Shown: positions 1 through 6,751, counted from the first letter of the stretch. The stretch: DNA of 10,129 nt from Lachnospiraceae bacterium (GCA_031262285.1 JAISHZ010000063.1:1-10129), one strand, 5' to 3'. Notes: generated by a model from the sequence alone, not told the origin. Made by a program: numbers and translations.

Positions 1-438
1 ATGAAACAAGCTGACAGCATAATGCTTTCCGGCATGATAGATTGTCTGTCCGTTGCTGTTGAAAACGCAGTTTTGGTTTGGGGATTTTCGCTCAATGAAT
101 TCTTCGATATGTTCATAAAATCAACCTTCGCTGATTCATTTTCAAAAAGAGAACCGTTTGTTACAACAGGGTGTACAGGCGAGGAATTAGTCGCACTTAT
201 TCATGAAAAAACGAAAGGCGAAAAGGCACAAATAAAAGAGGGAAACACTTCACTCGGTTACAGCGAATATTACTGGATAGGTTATGCCATAGCGTTATTT
301 TCGGGAATGTCGGATATCGGTATAGAACAAATCATTTCAAAGATAAACCCGGATGAATGGCTCAGACTTTATTCCTTACTTCACGAATACGGCGATGATA
401 TGCTGTATGATAAACTAATGGAGATTTACGATAAATAA
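1..438 (+). CDS. Small hypothetical protein, possibly of a toxin-antitoxin-associated Firmicutes family
   Basis: Open from the first base of the window to a TAA, 145 residues. ATG at position 1 may be the true start, but no ribosome binding site can be seen because the window begins there. No signal peptide or membrane span is evident and the protein is probably cytoplasmic. Visible traits are a helical N-terminal half, the aromatic segment YSEYYWIGYAIALF (residues 87-100), and a C-terminal stretch with LYSLLHEYGDDMLYDKLMEIY. From memory this order (an SxEYWxGWALAYY-like motif, then a P/D-xEWLxLYxxxHE-like motif) matches small uncharacterised Firmicutes proteins often found beside DUF3791/DUF3990 genes, where an antitoxin-like role has been suspected. 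That link is recollection, not shown here, and the partner genes would lie upstream of the window. The reading frame is well supported; the function is unknown. Confidence 0.6.
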   Translation: MKQADSIMLSGMIDCLSVAVENAVLVWGFSLNEFFDMFIKSTFADSFSKREPFVTTGCTGEELVALIHEKTKGEKAQIKEGNTSLGYSEYYWIGYAIALFSGMSDIGIEQIISKINPDEWLRLYSLLHEYGDDMLYDKLMEIYDK

Positions 439-931
439 CTCAAAGTATAGTGCACCCATTTGTCAAGACAACTTTTTTGAAATTTTACGTTAGGTGTTGC
501 GGTTCACAGCTACGCAAGCTGTGCGCAAAGAAACAGATGAATTGAACCTACATTGTATCGTCGCTCATTGTGACGCAGCTAGGAAGGTATAATAATGGGT
601 TTTGTGATTCTGCGGGAGAAAAGTTGAATGAACTGCATGATCTTTAAAACCACATGATAACAAGAACTATGAGGAATACGAGATTTATGAAAAATCCTTG
701 ACAGTAAAAGTGAGGAGCGAGATATGAAAATAGATTTTATGACAATTTTGCCATAAGATTTAGATTCATACTCGCCCACCGGAGATAATGGAAAAAGCCA
801 AGCATATAAACTACAAAAAATAATATGGAAAGATATGGTTTTGAAACCTGCCAACGATTACTTGACACACACAGTTGGCAATTAGAGATTGAAAACCACA
901 AAGAAACGCGATAGTATGACTGGAGGCAGGA
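439..931. other. Gene-free region of about 490 bp with decayed sequence
   Basis: No credible gene is visible on either strand. Open frames are short, stop-rich and lack ribosome binding sites. One + strand fragment ending at the TAG near 882-884 reads for about 40 codons without a start and may be a gene remnant, but I do not recognise it. Near the left end (498-528) is a hairpin: CACAGCT (505-511) pairs with AGCTGTG (517-523), flanked by TTGC and GCAA. The stretch 451-480, just after the first gene, begins TGCACCCATTTGTCAAGACA and resembles an insertion-sequence end (see findings). The mix of a possible IS end and broken frames suggests an old insertion or deletion scar. Confidence 0.5.
862..890 (+). 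promoter_or_regulatory. Possible sigma-A promoter for the rRNA methyltransferase gene
   Basis: A perfect -35 hexamer TTGACA (862-867) is followed about 16 to 17 bp later by a weak AT-rich -10 candidate within TAGAGATT (883-890). It lies about 45 bp upstream of the TTG start at 932. The -35 is convincing; the -10 is poor. Confidence 0.35.
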
Positions 932-1741
932 TTGATTGAAAGTGCCGGCAATGCGAAAATAAAACAAGTCATCAAATGGCGCGACCATGCTAAGGAGCGA
1001 AAAGAAGACCGCGTATTGCTTACAGAAGGATACAAACTGTTTGAGGAAGTACCGGAGGATTTGTTGTTGGAAGTCTACCTCACGCAGACAGCGTGGAACG
1101 TGGTCACCCGAGAGAGTGGCGAAGGTAGCGCCAAACTGCATGGGAAAAAGGTGACAATCGTTTCAGAGGATGTTTTGTCAAAAATGTCGGATACCAAGAC
1201 ACCACAGGGGATACTATGTGTTTTGCGTCAGCCGGTATGGAGCTTTGCATCCTTTTGCACACTGCTTGCTCTGCAGAGTCCTGTCTTTGTAGTCTTAGAA
1301 GACTTGCAAGATCCGGGTAATCTCGGAATGATCTTTCGGACGGCGGAAGCTGCAGGCATTACGGGTATCGTGTTGAGTACAGGTACGGTAGATGTTTTCA
1401 ATCCGAAAGTAATACGCGCAACGATGGGATCAATCTTCCGCGTTCCCTTTTGCAAAATGTCTGCGCCCAAGGATTTCATCATCAAAGGAAAAGAAGCACA
1501 GATTCCCGTATACGCTGCTCATTTGGAAGGAAGCATACCCTTCGATCAAGTGGAGTATCGTAAGGGAGCCATTCTTTTGATCGGAAATGAAGGGAAGGGA
1601 CTCACGGAAGAACTTGCAAAAATGGCGGATGCGCGAGTCAAAATCCCCATGTCGGGCAAAGTAGAATCGTTAAACGCCGCGATGGCAGCAGGTCTTTTCA
1701 TGTATGAAACGACCCGACATCAAAGAATATCTAACATATGA
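932..1741 (+). CDS. TrmH/SpoU-family RNA 2'-O-methyltransferase
   Basis: Predicted SAM-dependent methyltransferase of the SPOUT superfamily that methylates a ribose 2'-OH in rRNA (or tRNA). 269 residues, the usual length for the stand-alone RlmB/TsnR-like group. Residues about 1-100 form the substrate-binding domain (opening SAGNAKIKQV, with LLTEGYKLFEEV). The SpoU domain has all three motifs: DPGNLGMIFRTAEAAG (128-142, N130 and R136), the ATMGSIFRVPF stretch (163-173), and IGNEGKGL (217-224) followed by IPMSGKVESLNAAMA (238-252), which supply the knot and SAM pocket. The start is TTG at 932 with GGAGG at 922-926, 5 nt upstream. The exact target base cannot be read from sequence, so no rlm/trm symbol is given. 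A weak hairpin (GAGAA/TTCTC, about 1740-1762) followed by T-rich DNA could end transcription. Confidence 0.93.
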   Translation: MIESAGNAKIKQVIKWRDHAKERKEDRVLLTEGYKLFEEVPEDLLLEVYLTQTAWNVVTRESGEGSAKLHGKKVTIVSEDVLSKMSDTKTPQGILCVLRQPVWSFASFCTLLALQSPVFVVLEDLQDPGNLGMIFRTAEAAGITGIVLSTGTVDVFNPKVIRATMGSIFRVPFCKMSAPKDFIIKGKEAQIPVYAAHLEGSIPFDQVEYRKGAILLIGNEGKGLTEELAKMADARVKIPMSGKVESLNAAMAAGLFMYETTRHQRISNI

Positions 1742-1776
1742 GAAGCTACGGTGCAGATTCTCGTTATTATTTACAG

Positions 1777-2017
1777 GCAATGTCATATACGTTAGGGTTT
1801 TAGGCATCGACAAACCGAAAAAAAGAGCTGATTCTATGCCGCTTCCTGTAGTTGACAATTGTATCAGAAGTCTTAATTAACTGACATCGATTCATATGCA
1901 ATGTCAGTTGTTTAAGGTTTGTTAGCATCGACAAGCGGAAAAGAGAGCAGATTTTATATCGCTTCCCGTAGTTGACATTTGTTTCAGAAGTACTAAGTAA
2001 CTGACATTGATTCACAG
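1777..2017 (+). repeat. Two tandem copies of a ~121 bp intergenic repeat
   Basis: Copy 1 (1777-1897) and copy 2 (1898-2017) align end to end with one single-base indel and many substitutions. Shared blocks include GCAATGTCA (1777/1898), GCATCGACAA (1804/1925), GTAGTTGACA (1848/1968) and CTGACATYGATTCA (1881/2001). At the junction CTGACAT (1881-1887) and ATGTCAG (1901-1907) form inverted arms, so the repeat edges may fold. Each copy carries a TTGACA, which could act as a -35 element for proC downstream, though no good -10 follows. The repeats occupy most of the 342 bp gap between the methyltransferase and proC genes. There is no coding potential. Confidence 0.75.
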
Positions 2018-2083
2018 GGTGTATCCGCGCAGCTACTATTACGTAAGGATCGCAACCCTCACATTCACCGGAAAAGGAGCGTT

Positions 2084-2884
2084 ATGAAAATAGGATTTAT
2101 CGGGTTGGGCAATATGGCAACCGCAATGATTGAAGGAATCACGAAAGACGGATCGATCAAAGGAGAAATGCTCTACGGCGCGGATGTTTATCCGGATGCG
2201 GTCATGAGAGCCAAGGAACGATACCACATAAATGGGTATACAGACAGCGCACAAGTAGCAGCAGAAGCGGACATTCTCTTTTTGGTAATCAAACCGGTTC
2301 AATTTGCAAAAGCTATTGACCAAATCAAAGACAGCGTGCGCCCGGGGACGATCGTCGTCAGCATTGGAGCGGGGATCACCCTTTCGTTTTTGAAAGAACG
2401 ATTCGGGAGAACGGACATCAAACTCATCAGATGTATGCCCAACACCCCCGCCTTTGTCTTGGAAGGGATGACGGGAGTGAGCCCGGATGAGAATGTGACG
2501 ATGGCGGAAAAAGAGATGGTGCTGGACATTTTTGGACGTTTTGGGAAAGCACAGGAAGTACCGGAGCGATTGATGGATAGTGTAGTAGCGGTAAGTGGTA
2601 GCGCTCCTGCCTATATCTTTTTATTGATCGAAGCGATGGCGGACGGAGCGGTTGCAGCGGGAATGCCAAGGCAGCAGGCGTATGATTTTGCGGCGCAGAC
2701 AGTATATGGAAGCGCGAAGATGGTTTTGGAGTCCGGGAAGCACCCTGCACAATTAAAAGATATGGTGTGTTCTCCGGCAGGAACGACGATCGCAGCCGTG
2801 AAAGTATTAGAAGAGAAAGGATTTCGGGCAGCAGTACTCTCAGCAATGGAGGCTTGTGTCAAGCGATCCATAGAACTAGGGTAA
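2084..2884 (+). CDS. proC: Pyrroline-5-carboxylate reductase
   Basis: Catalyses the last step of proline synthesis, NAD(P)H-dependent reduction of 1-pyrroline-5-carboxylate to L-proline, in the cytoplasm. 266 residues, typical for ProC. The N-terminal Rossmann domain opens MKIGFIGLGNMATAMIEG (dinucleotide loop GxGNMA at 7-12), with VIKP at 68-71 and MPNTPA at 118-123. The C-terminal dimerisation and substrate domain has the family signature: SGSAPAYIF (171-179), ADGAV.AGM (186-194) and a long DMVCSPAGTTIAAV run (226-239) ending in the usual helix. ATG 2084 is preceded by AAGGAG (about 2074-2079). It stands alone after the tandem repeat and 113 bp before the polyamine fusion gene. No terminator is seen between them, only a small hairpin at 2917-2932, so read-through is possible. 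Proline synthesis and polyamine synthesis have no required link here. Confidence 0.96.
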   Translation: MKIGFIGLGNMATAMIEGITKDGSIKGEMLYGADVYPDAVMRAKERYHINGYTDSAQVAAEADILFLVIKPVQFAKAIDQIKDSVRPGTIVVSIGAGITLSFLKERFGRTDIKLIRCMPNTPAFVLEGMTGVSPDENVTMAEKEMVLDIFGRFGKAQEVPERLMDSVVAVSGSAPAYIFLLIEAMADGAVAAGMPRQQAYDFAAQTVYGSAKMVLESGKHPAQLKDMVCSPAGTTIAAVKVLEEKGFRAAVLSAMEACVKRSIELG

Positions 2885-2997
2885 ACGTTTTCAAGTATCT
2901 TTATGTTTCCACTCAGAATGCTTGAGAGCATTACTGTGATCCGACAAATAAAAAATATGAAGTGAAATAAATTCATTTATGCTAAGGTAAGAAGCAA

Positions 2998-4692
2998 ATG
3001 AAAGAATATATCAGATTGATACATGAGAACGTCCGCTTAAAAGAAGGCGTGGTGGCGATTAAACGAATGCTCCACGATCTATATTATCAACCATCAATGA
3101 GCACCAAAGAATTGGCACGAGTGGCGGCTCTACCCATCCCTGTAGCGACCGCGATCAAAAAAGAATGTGAAAAACTGGGACTGACGCAGAGCAAGGCAGG
3201 TGTGAGTCTGACAGAAACAGGACGTGCTTTTTTGGAGGAAACATACGGATATGGCGGATTACGATCGGCTCTTTATGGGCAGATCCGTTCCTTGCCATCA
3301 GATCGGGAACTGTACGCAAAGGCACGAGCATTTGGTACGGAACAGATAGAATGGGCTGACGCATTTACAAACAGTCTTTCTAAGCTGCCCGAACTCTTTG
3401 CCAATCGCCCGAAAGTCGATGTTACCTTAGATCAAGCTTATGCAACCGTTGAAACATCCTTAGCGCGTGCGCATCTGGCACTCGAGCAAGGGGTGCTTTT
3501 GGGGAAAAGGATCCTATGCGTGGGAGACGACGACTTAGTGTCCGTTTCCATCGGATTTTTGCTCAAATACTTGTATGCGGATATGCAGATGGTACGAACG
3601 CAGGTCTGCGTCTTGGAGAAGGATCCCAGATTGCTCGCGTATCTGGCTCAAATTGCCGACGAATATGGTTTACCGATTACTTGCATAGAGTCCGATCTTC
3701 GAGACCCGCTCCCCATTGATTTGATTGGATCATTTGATGTGGTTTATACCGATCCGCCTTATACCTTAGATGGCTTGACCCTATTTCTGTCCAGAGGAAT
3801 CGGCGGGTTGAAAATAGCAAAAGGATTGTCGATCTTTCTATCCTTTGCGCAAAAGCCCAATGAAGATGAGTATCGTATGCAGGAACTTTTCGTGGCACAT
3901 GGTCTGATCGTGAAAGCGATACACGCTGCATGGAATGAATATGAAGGTGCATCGTTGTTTGGCAATCGCAGTAACATGATCTTACTGGAAACAACCGAGC
4001 ATACGAAAGCTGTCATTCCGGCCACCTTGCGTGGAAAAGAAAAGATCTACACCGCTGATCATAGAACACAGGGAACACGCTATCGGTGTGACGCATGCGG
4101 ATGGGAATTCGTGACAGGACAGGCATCTTTGTATCGTACCATCGAACAGGCGAAGCTCGCAGGCTGCCCACAATGCGGGAAGACGAAATTCCTCAAAAAG
4201 TCTCCCACTCCATCTAAGAATCCCTTCCCCGCATCGAGTCAGATACGCGGATATGAACATTCACAGGAACAGGACAATGGCGAAAGTGTGTCTGTAAAAA
4301 GAGCCTTGGGGGAGCATATTTTGGCGGACTTTTTCGGATGCGACAGTGACCTGTTAAACCATGTGGATCATATCGGACTTGTGATGGAAGAAGCTGCGAA
4401 ACGCGCTCATGCTCATGTGGTGGGGAAAGAATTCCATCACTTCTCTCCTTGGGGGGTAAGCGGCGCGATTCTGATCAAGGAATCGCATTTGACGATTCAT
4501 ACATGGCCCGAGTACCAGTATGCAGCAGTCGATATTTTTACTTGCGGGAATAGTTTGGATTTATGGAAAGCAATCAGTTATCTAAAGGATGCCTTACAAG
4601 CGGATACGATGGAGACCTTTGAACTTGGTCGAGGAATGTACAAGTTTGGCGGAATCGACAAAACAGAAAAAATGATCCTTGACGAAAGGTAA
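2998..4692 (+). CDS. Fusion of BpsA-type aminopropyltransferase (DUF43) and S-adenosylmethionine decarboxylase
   Basis: A 564-residue protein joining two consecutive polyamine enzymes. Residues about 10-80 form a winged-helix-like start. About 85-345 match the branched-chain polyamine synthase BpsA/DUF43 fold, with GDDDLVS (176-182) in the Rossmann region and the TDPPYT motif (251-256) that in BpsA lies at the aminopropyl-acceptor site. Next is a zinc ribbon: C364-x2-C367 and C390-x2-C393. After a charged linker (about 400-430), residues 433-552 are a class 1B AdoMet decarboxylase: FSPWGVSG (482-489), ESHLTIHTWPE (495-505) and VDIFTCG (511-517). By analogy to Thermotoga maritima SpeD (Ser63/His68/Cys83), Ser496 would be the self-cleavage, pyruvoyl-forming residue, with His501 and Cys516 at the same spacings. 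Self-cleavage at 495/496 would release a short pyruvoyl chain. The C-terminal half makes decarboxylated SAM and the N-terminal half uses it to aminopropylate a polyamine. ATG 2998 has a weak AAGG at 2984-2987. First gene of the cluster. Confidence 0.9.
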   Translation: MKEYIRLIHENVRLKEGVVAIKRMLHDLYYQPSMSTKELARVAALPIPVATAIKKECEKLGLTQSKAGVSLTETGRAFLEETYGYGGLRSALYGQIRSLPSDRELYAKARAFGTEQIEWADAFTNSLSKLPELFANRPKVDVTLDQAYATVETSLARAHLALEQGVLLGKRILCVGDDDLVSVSIGFLLKYLYADMQMVRTQVCVLEKDPRLLAYLAQIADEYGLPITCIESDLRDPLPIDLIGSFDVVYTDPPYTLDGLTLFLSRGIGGLKIAKGLSIFLSFAQKPNEDEYRMQELFVAHGLIVKAIHAAWNEYEGASLFGNRSNMILLETTEHTKAVIPATLRGKEKIYTADHRTQGTRYRCDACGWEFVTGQASLYRTIEQAKLAGCPQCGKTKFLKKSPTPSKNPFPASSQIRGYEHSQEQDNGESVSVKRALGEHILADFFGCDSDLLNHVDHIGLVMEEAAKRAHAHVVGKEFHHFSPWGVSGAILIKESHLTIHTWPEYQYAAVDIFTCGNSLDLWKAISYLKDALQADTMETFELGRGMYKFGGIDKTEKMILDER

Positions 4693-4777
4693 CGGTAGTC
4701 GTGTATCGAAAGAGACGCTATCGGTGCAACCTTACGATGTGAGGTTGAGGAACAGTCAATATAGAAATGGAGTGACG

Positions 4778-5242
4778 ATGGTCAGGTTGGTGGAAGAAAA
4801 GGATTTGGACGCACTATCGATGATGGAAAGTGAGATCGCGGTACAGTCATTTGGCGAGGAAGCGGTGACGGAATATGCGCATCATCGAAAGAGAATTCAA
4901 AAGGCGATGGAAAAATCTCGGGAAGGGATGTTGGTACTTGAGGAGGAAGGGGAGGTCATGGGATGGCTCTGGATGTCCCTCCAAATCAATTCAGTTTCGA
5001 TGGAACAATATATCAATTTTCGAAGCTTCTATGCGAAACGGAAAGAAAACGCAAAAGGAGAACTGTCCTATTCCGAGGAGCTTATGCAAGCGGGTATGGA
5101 ATACGCGCGCTCGACAGGTGCATCGCGTATTGTGGGTAAAACGTTTGTATCCAATTTACCTATGCGGCTTTTGTATCAAAAGTTTCATTTTAAACCGACA
5201 CATATCACTATGGAATATCATTGCGGAGATCAGAAAACATGA
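4778..5242 (+). CDS. GNAT-like N-acyltransferase, divergent
   Basis: 154 residues from ATG 4778. The frame is open back to a TTG at 4679, overlapping the fusion gene, but GGAG at 4769-4772 lies 5 nt before 4778 and the protein-like sequence starts there (MVRLVEEKDLDAL). The fold reads as GNAT: N-terminal strand-helix, central VLEEEGEVMGWLWMSL (53-68), helix with EELMQAGMEYARSTGA (100-115), and a terminal SNLPMRLLYQKFHFKPTHI (125-143) typical of the NxxAxxLYxKxGF region. The usual acyl-CoA pyrophosphate loop (Q/RxxGxG/A) is not evident; the matching place reads KRKENAKGELSYSEEL (87-102). This hints at a non-CoA acyl donor such as a carrier protein, which is inference. It lies 85 bp after the polyamine fusion gene and its TGA overlaps the next gene's ATG (ATGA), implying translational coupling to the FkbH-like gene. 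Confidence 0.7.
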   Translation: MVRLVEEKDLDALSMMESEIAVQSFGEEAVTEYAHHRKRIQKAMEKSREGMLVLEEEGEVMGWLWMSLQINSVSMEQYINFRSFYAKRKENAKGELSYSEELMQAGMEYARSTGASRIVGKTFVSNLPMRLLYQKFHFKPTHITMEYHCGDQKT

Positions 5243-6315
5243 TCAAATGCGTGATCTGGGACTTGGACAATACGTTGTGGCAAGGGATTTTGGCAGAAGG
5301 AGACACCCTTGTTTTCCCAAAAGAAACCAAAGAACTGATCATACAGCTTGATCATCTTGGGATCGTGCAAAGTATTGCGAGCAGAAATGATGCGACCGCT
5401 GCACAGCGGCAGTTGGAACGATTTGCGTGTTGGGAGTACTTTCTCTTTCCGCAAATAGGGGAAGCGCCCAAATCGGTCAGTATCCCTAAGATTGCCGATC
5501 AATTGGGGATAGGACTTAACAGTATCGCTTTTGTGGACGATTCGACTTTTGAACTCGCACAAGTTTGTTATCTCATCCCGCAGGTGCATTGTTTTTTAGT
5601 GTGCAATGGAAAGTTACTTCCGGTGTGCAGAGAGACTATGTCGGATGCATCGTCCGGCATGAAACCGCAAGAAGGTACGACCCCGTGGCTTGCGTGTTTG
5701 CTTGGAACCAATTCCGGTCAGAACGAGGAGCCGACATACGAAAGTCAAAATCGCAGAGCGTTTTACAAGGCGCAGCAGAATCGGCAGCAGGCGCAAGAGC
5801 AATTTGTCGGAAGCAGGGAAGATTTTTTGCGATCTTGCCATATGGTTCTTGGTATCAAACCGGCGAAGGAAACAGATTTGAAAAGAATCTTGGAATTACT
5901 TCGCAGAACCAATCAATTTCGAACGTTTACCGCGCAGGCGGATGAAGCTTTTTGCGATCGATATAGGACAAAGCAGATGATTTATACTGCGACTCTGACA
6001 GATCGATTTGCTGATTATCGCATGGTCGGAGTGTGTTTTGTGAAGGAGCATGTGATTGAACAATTCTGTGTTTCTTGTCGTGTTGGGGGGAGAGGTATTG
6101 CGGCTGCGTTTTTGATGGCAGTCAGCGATGAAGTGGAAAAGAAGGTTGGGTTGGTTGAATGTCGCTTTCAATTGACAGATCGGAATCTGGCGATGCTCAT
6201 TCTACTGCGATCGGTTGGATTTGTGCAGATCTCTCCCAAAGAGGAGGAAACAGTCATTTTTCGACGAAAGAAACATCCGCAAAATCAGATACCGTGGATT
6301 GAGGTGGAGTGGTAA
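5239..6315 (+). CDS. FkbH-like HAD-IIIC protein (glyceryl-ACP loading type)
   Basis: 358 residues, the size of stand-alone FkbH proteins. The N-terminal HAD domain carries all four motifs: WDLDNTLW (7-14, nucleophile D8 and acid D10), SIASRND (45-51), K78 in EAPKS, and FVDDSTFE (98-105). The C-terminal GNAT-like domain ends with FCVSCRVGGRGI (276-287), matching the SCRVxGRG signature of FkbH proteins. In the family (FkbH, OzmB, tetronate-pathway members) the enzyme takes 1,3-bisphosphoglycerate, removes phosphate and delivers D-glyceryl to the phosphopantetheine thiol of a carrier protein. ATG 5239 is chosen over the in-frame TTG 5221: it overlaps the upstream stop as ATGA and has GGAG at 5225-5228. 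A candidate ACP follows, as expected. No ketosynthase or dehydrogenases for methoxymalonyl-ACP are present, so glyceryl-ACP itself, rather than an extender unit, may be the product. Confidence 0.88.
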   Translation: MIKCVIWDLDNTLWQGILAEGDTLVFPKETKELIIQLDHLGIVQSIASRNDATAAQRQLERFACWEYFLFPQIGEAPKSVSIPKIADQLGIGLNSIAFVDDSTFELAQVCYLIPQVHCFLVCNGKLLPVCRETMSDASSGMKPQEGTTPWLACLLGTNSGQNEEPTYESQNRRAFYKAQQNRQQAQEQFVGSREDFLRSCHMVLGIKPAKETDLKRILELLRRTNQFRTFTAQADEAFCDRYRTKQMIYTATLTDRFADYRMVGVCFVKEHVIEQFCVSCRVGGRGIAAAFLMAVSDEVEKKVGLVECRFQLTDRNLAMLILLRSVGFVQISPKEEETVIFRRKKHPQNQIPWIEVEW

Positions 6316-6347
6316 CACATTCGCTGAGGTACGTTAAGGAGAGTGTA

Positions 6348-6473
6348 TTGAGAAACATGAGTAGCGTGAACAACATGAGTAAGGAGAGAAGTTTGAAAGT
6401 AAGAGAACTTTCAAACACCTTGATTGGTACGCGCGCCGTTGGCGCGCAGACGGGAGCAATATGTGTAAAGTGA
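6348..6473 (+). CDS. Possible short leader ORF overlapping the ACP start
   Basis: A 41-codon frame opens at TTG 6348, with AAGGAGAG at 6336-6343, or at ATG 6357. It ends in TGA at 6473, 13 bp inside the ACP gene in another frame. A second internal TTG (6393) also follows an AAGGAG (6381-6386). The peptide is basic and unremarkable (MSSVNNMSKERSLKVREL at its start). It spans both hairpins in front of the ACP gene, so its translation could melt them and couple to ACP translation. It may equally be chance. Confidence 0.22.
   Translation: MRNMSSVNNMSKERSLKVRELSNTLIGTRAVGAQTGAICVK
6391..6416 (+). promoter_or_regulatory. Strong hairpin in the FkbH-ACP gap
   Basis: GTTTGAAAGT (6391-6400) and ACTTTCAAAC (6411-6416 end) form a perfect 10-bp stem with a 10-or-less nt loop centred on AAGAGA. 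No T-run follows, so it is not a classic terminator. More likely it is an mRNA processing or translation-control structure that lets the ACP be made at a level different from the upstream enzymes. Confidence 0.5.
6431..6447 (+). promoter_or_regulatory. GC-rich hairpin just before the ACP ribosome binding site
   Basis: GCGCGCC (6431-6437) pairs perfectly with GGCGCGC (6441-6447) across a GTT loop. It ends 4 nt before the GGGAG at 6452-6456 that serves ATG 6461. A stem this stable so near the ribosome site would influence initiation or mark a 5' end made by RNase processing. No T-run follows. Confidence 0.5.
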
Positions 6474-6751
6474 GCGAAGAGCATGATCTGAGGGTGGACA
6501 CGAGAACACAGATCCTGCAGATCCTGCGAGATATGACGAAACAAGAGATTTCGCTTGACATGAAATTATTGGAAACGGGACTTTTGGATTCGATGAATAT
6601 TATCGCTTTGTTATTGGAAGCGGAAGATCGGTTTTCGATTTGTTTTGCACAGGATTTGGAATTGGATTTTTTGGAGGATGTTTCAAGTCTTACGGATCAT
6701 ATTGTCTCAAAGCGTATGTGTCAGGAATTAGGTCGGGAAACAGCTTTCTAA
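6461..6751 (+). CDS. Acyl carrier protein, DltC-like
   Basis: 96 residues, slightly longer than a typical ACP because of short tails. The carrier signature ETGLLDSMNIIALLLEAEDRF (split here as ETGLLDSMNI, 38-47, and IALLLEAEDRF) contains Ser44, the expected 4'-phosphopantetheine site. The following DLELDFLEDVSSLTDHIVS resembles DltC and other amino-acyl or hydroxyacyl carriers more than fatty-acid AcpP. ATG 6461 has GGGAG at 6452-6456. It is the last gene of the cluster and the obvious acceptor for the FkbH-like enzyme upstream. A phosphopantetheinyl transferase is not in the window. Its last 24 bp overlap the end of the opposite-strand phosphoesterase gene. Phosphopantetheinylation and glyceryl loading are inferred from family and neighbours. 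Confidence 0.88.
   Translation: MCKVSEEHDLRVDTRTQILQILRDMTKQEISLDMKLLETGLLDSMNIIALLLEAEDRFSICFAQDLELDFLEDVSSLTDHIVSKRMCQELGRETAF

Noticed and set aside
579..1141. Several - strand open frames of 74 to 134 codons
   Set aside because: They overlap the well-supported methyltransferase gene or the decayed gap, lack ribosome binding sites, and read as low-complexity Phe/Ser/Leu-rich shadow translations.
2917..2932. Hairpin AATGCT/AGCATT as a proC terminator
   Set aside because: The 6-bp stem is weak and no T-run follows.
4679..4777. TTG 4679 as start of the GNAT-like gene
   Set aside because: The extra 33 residues look unstructured and have no good ribosome site, whereas GGAG sits 5 nt before ATG 4778. 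A longer form cannot be fully excluded.
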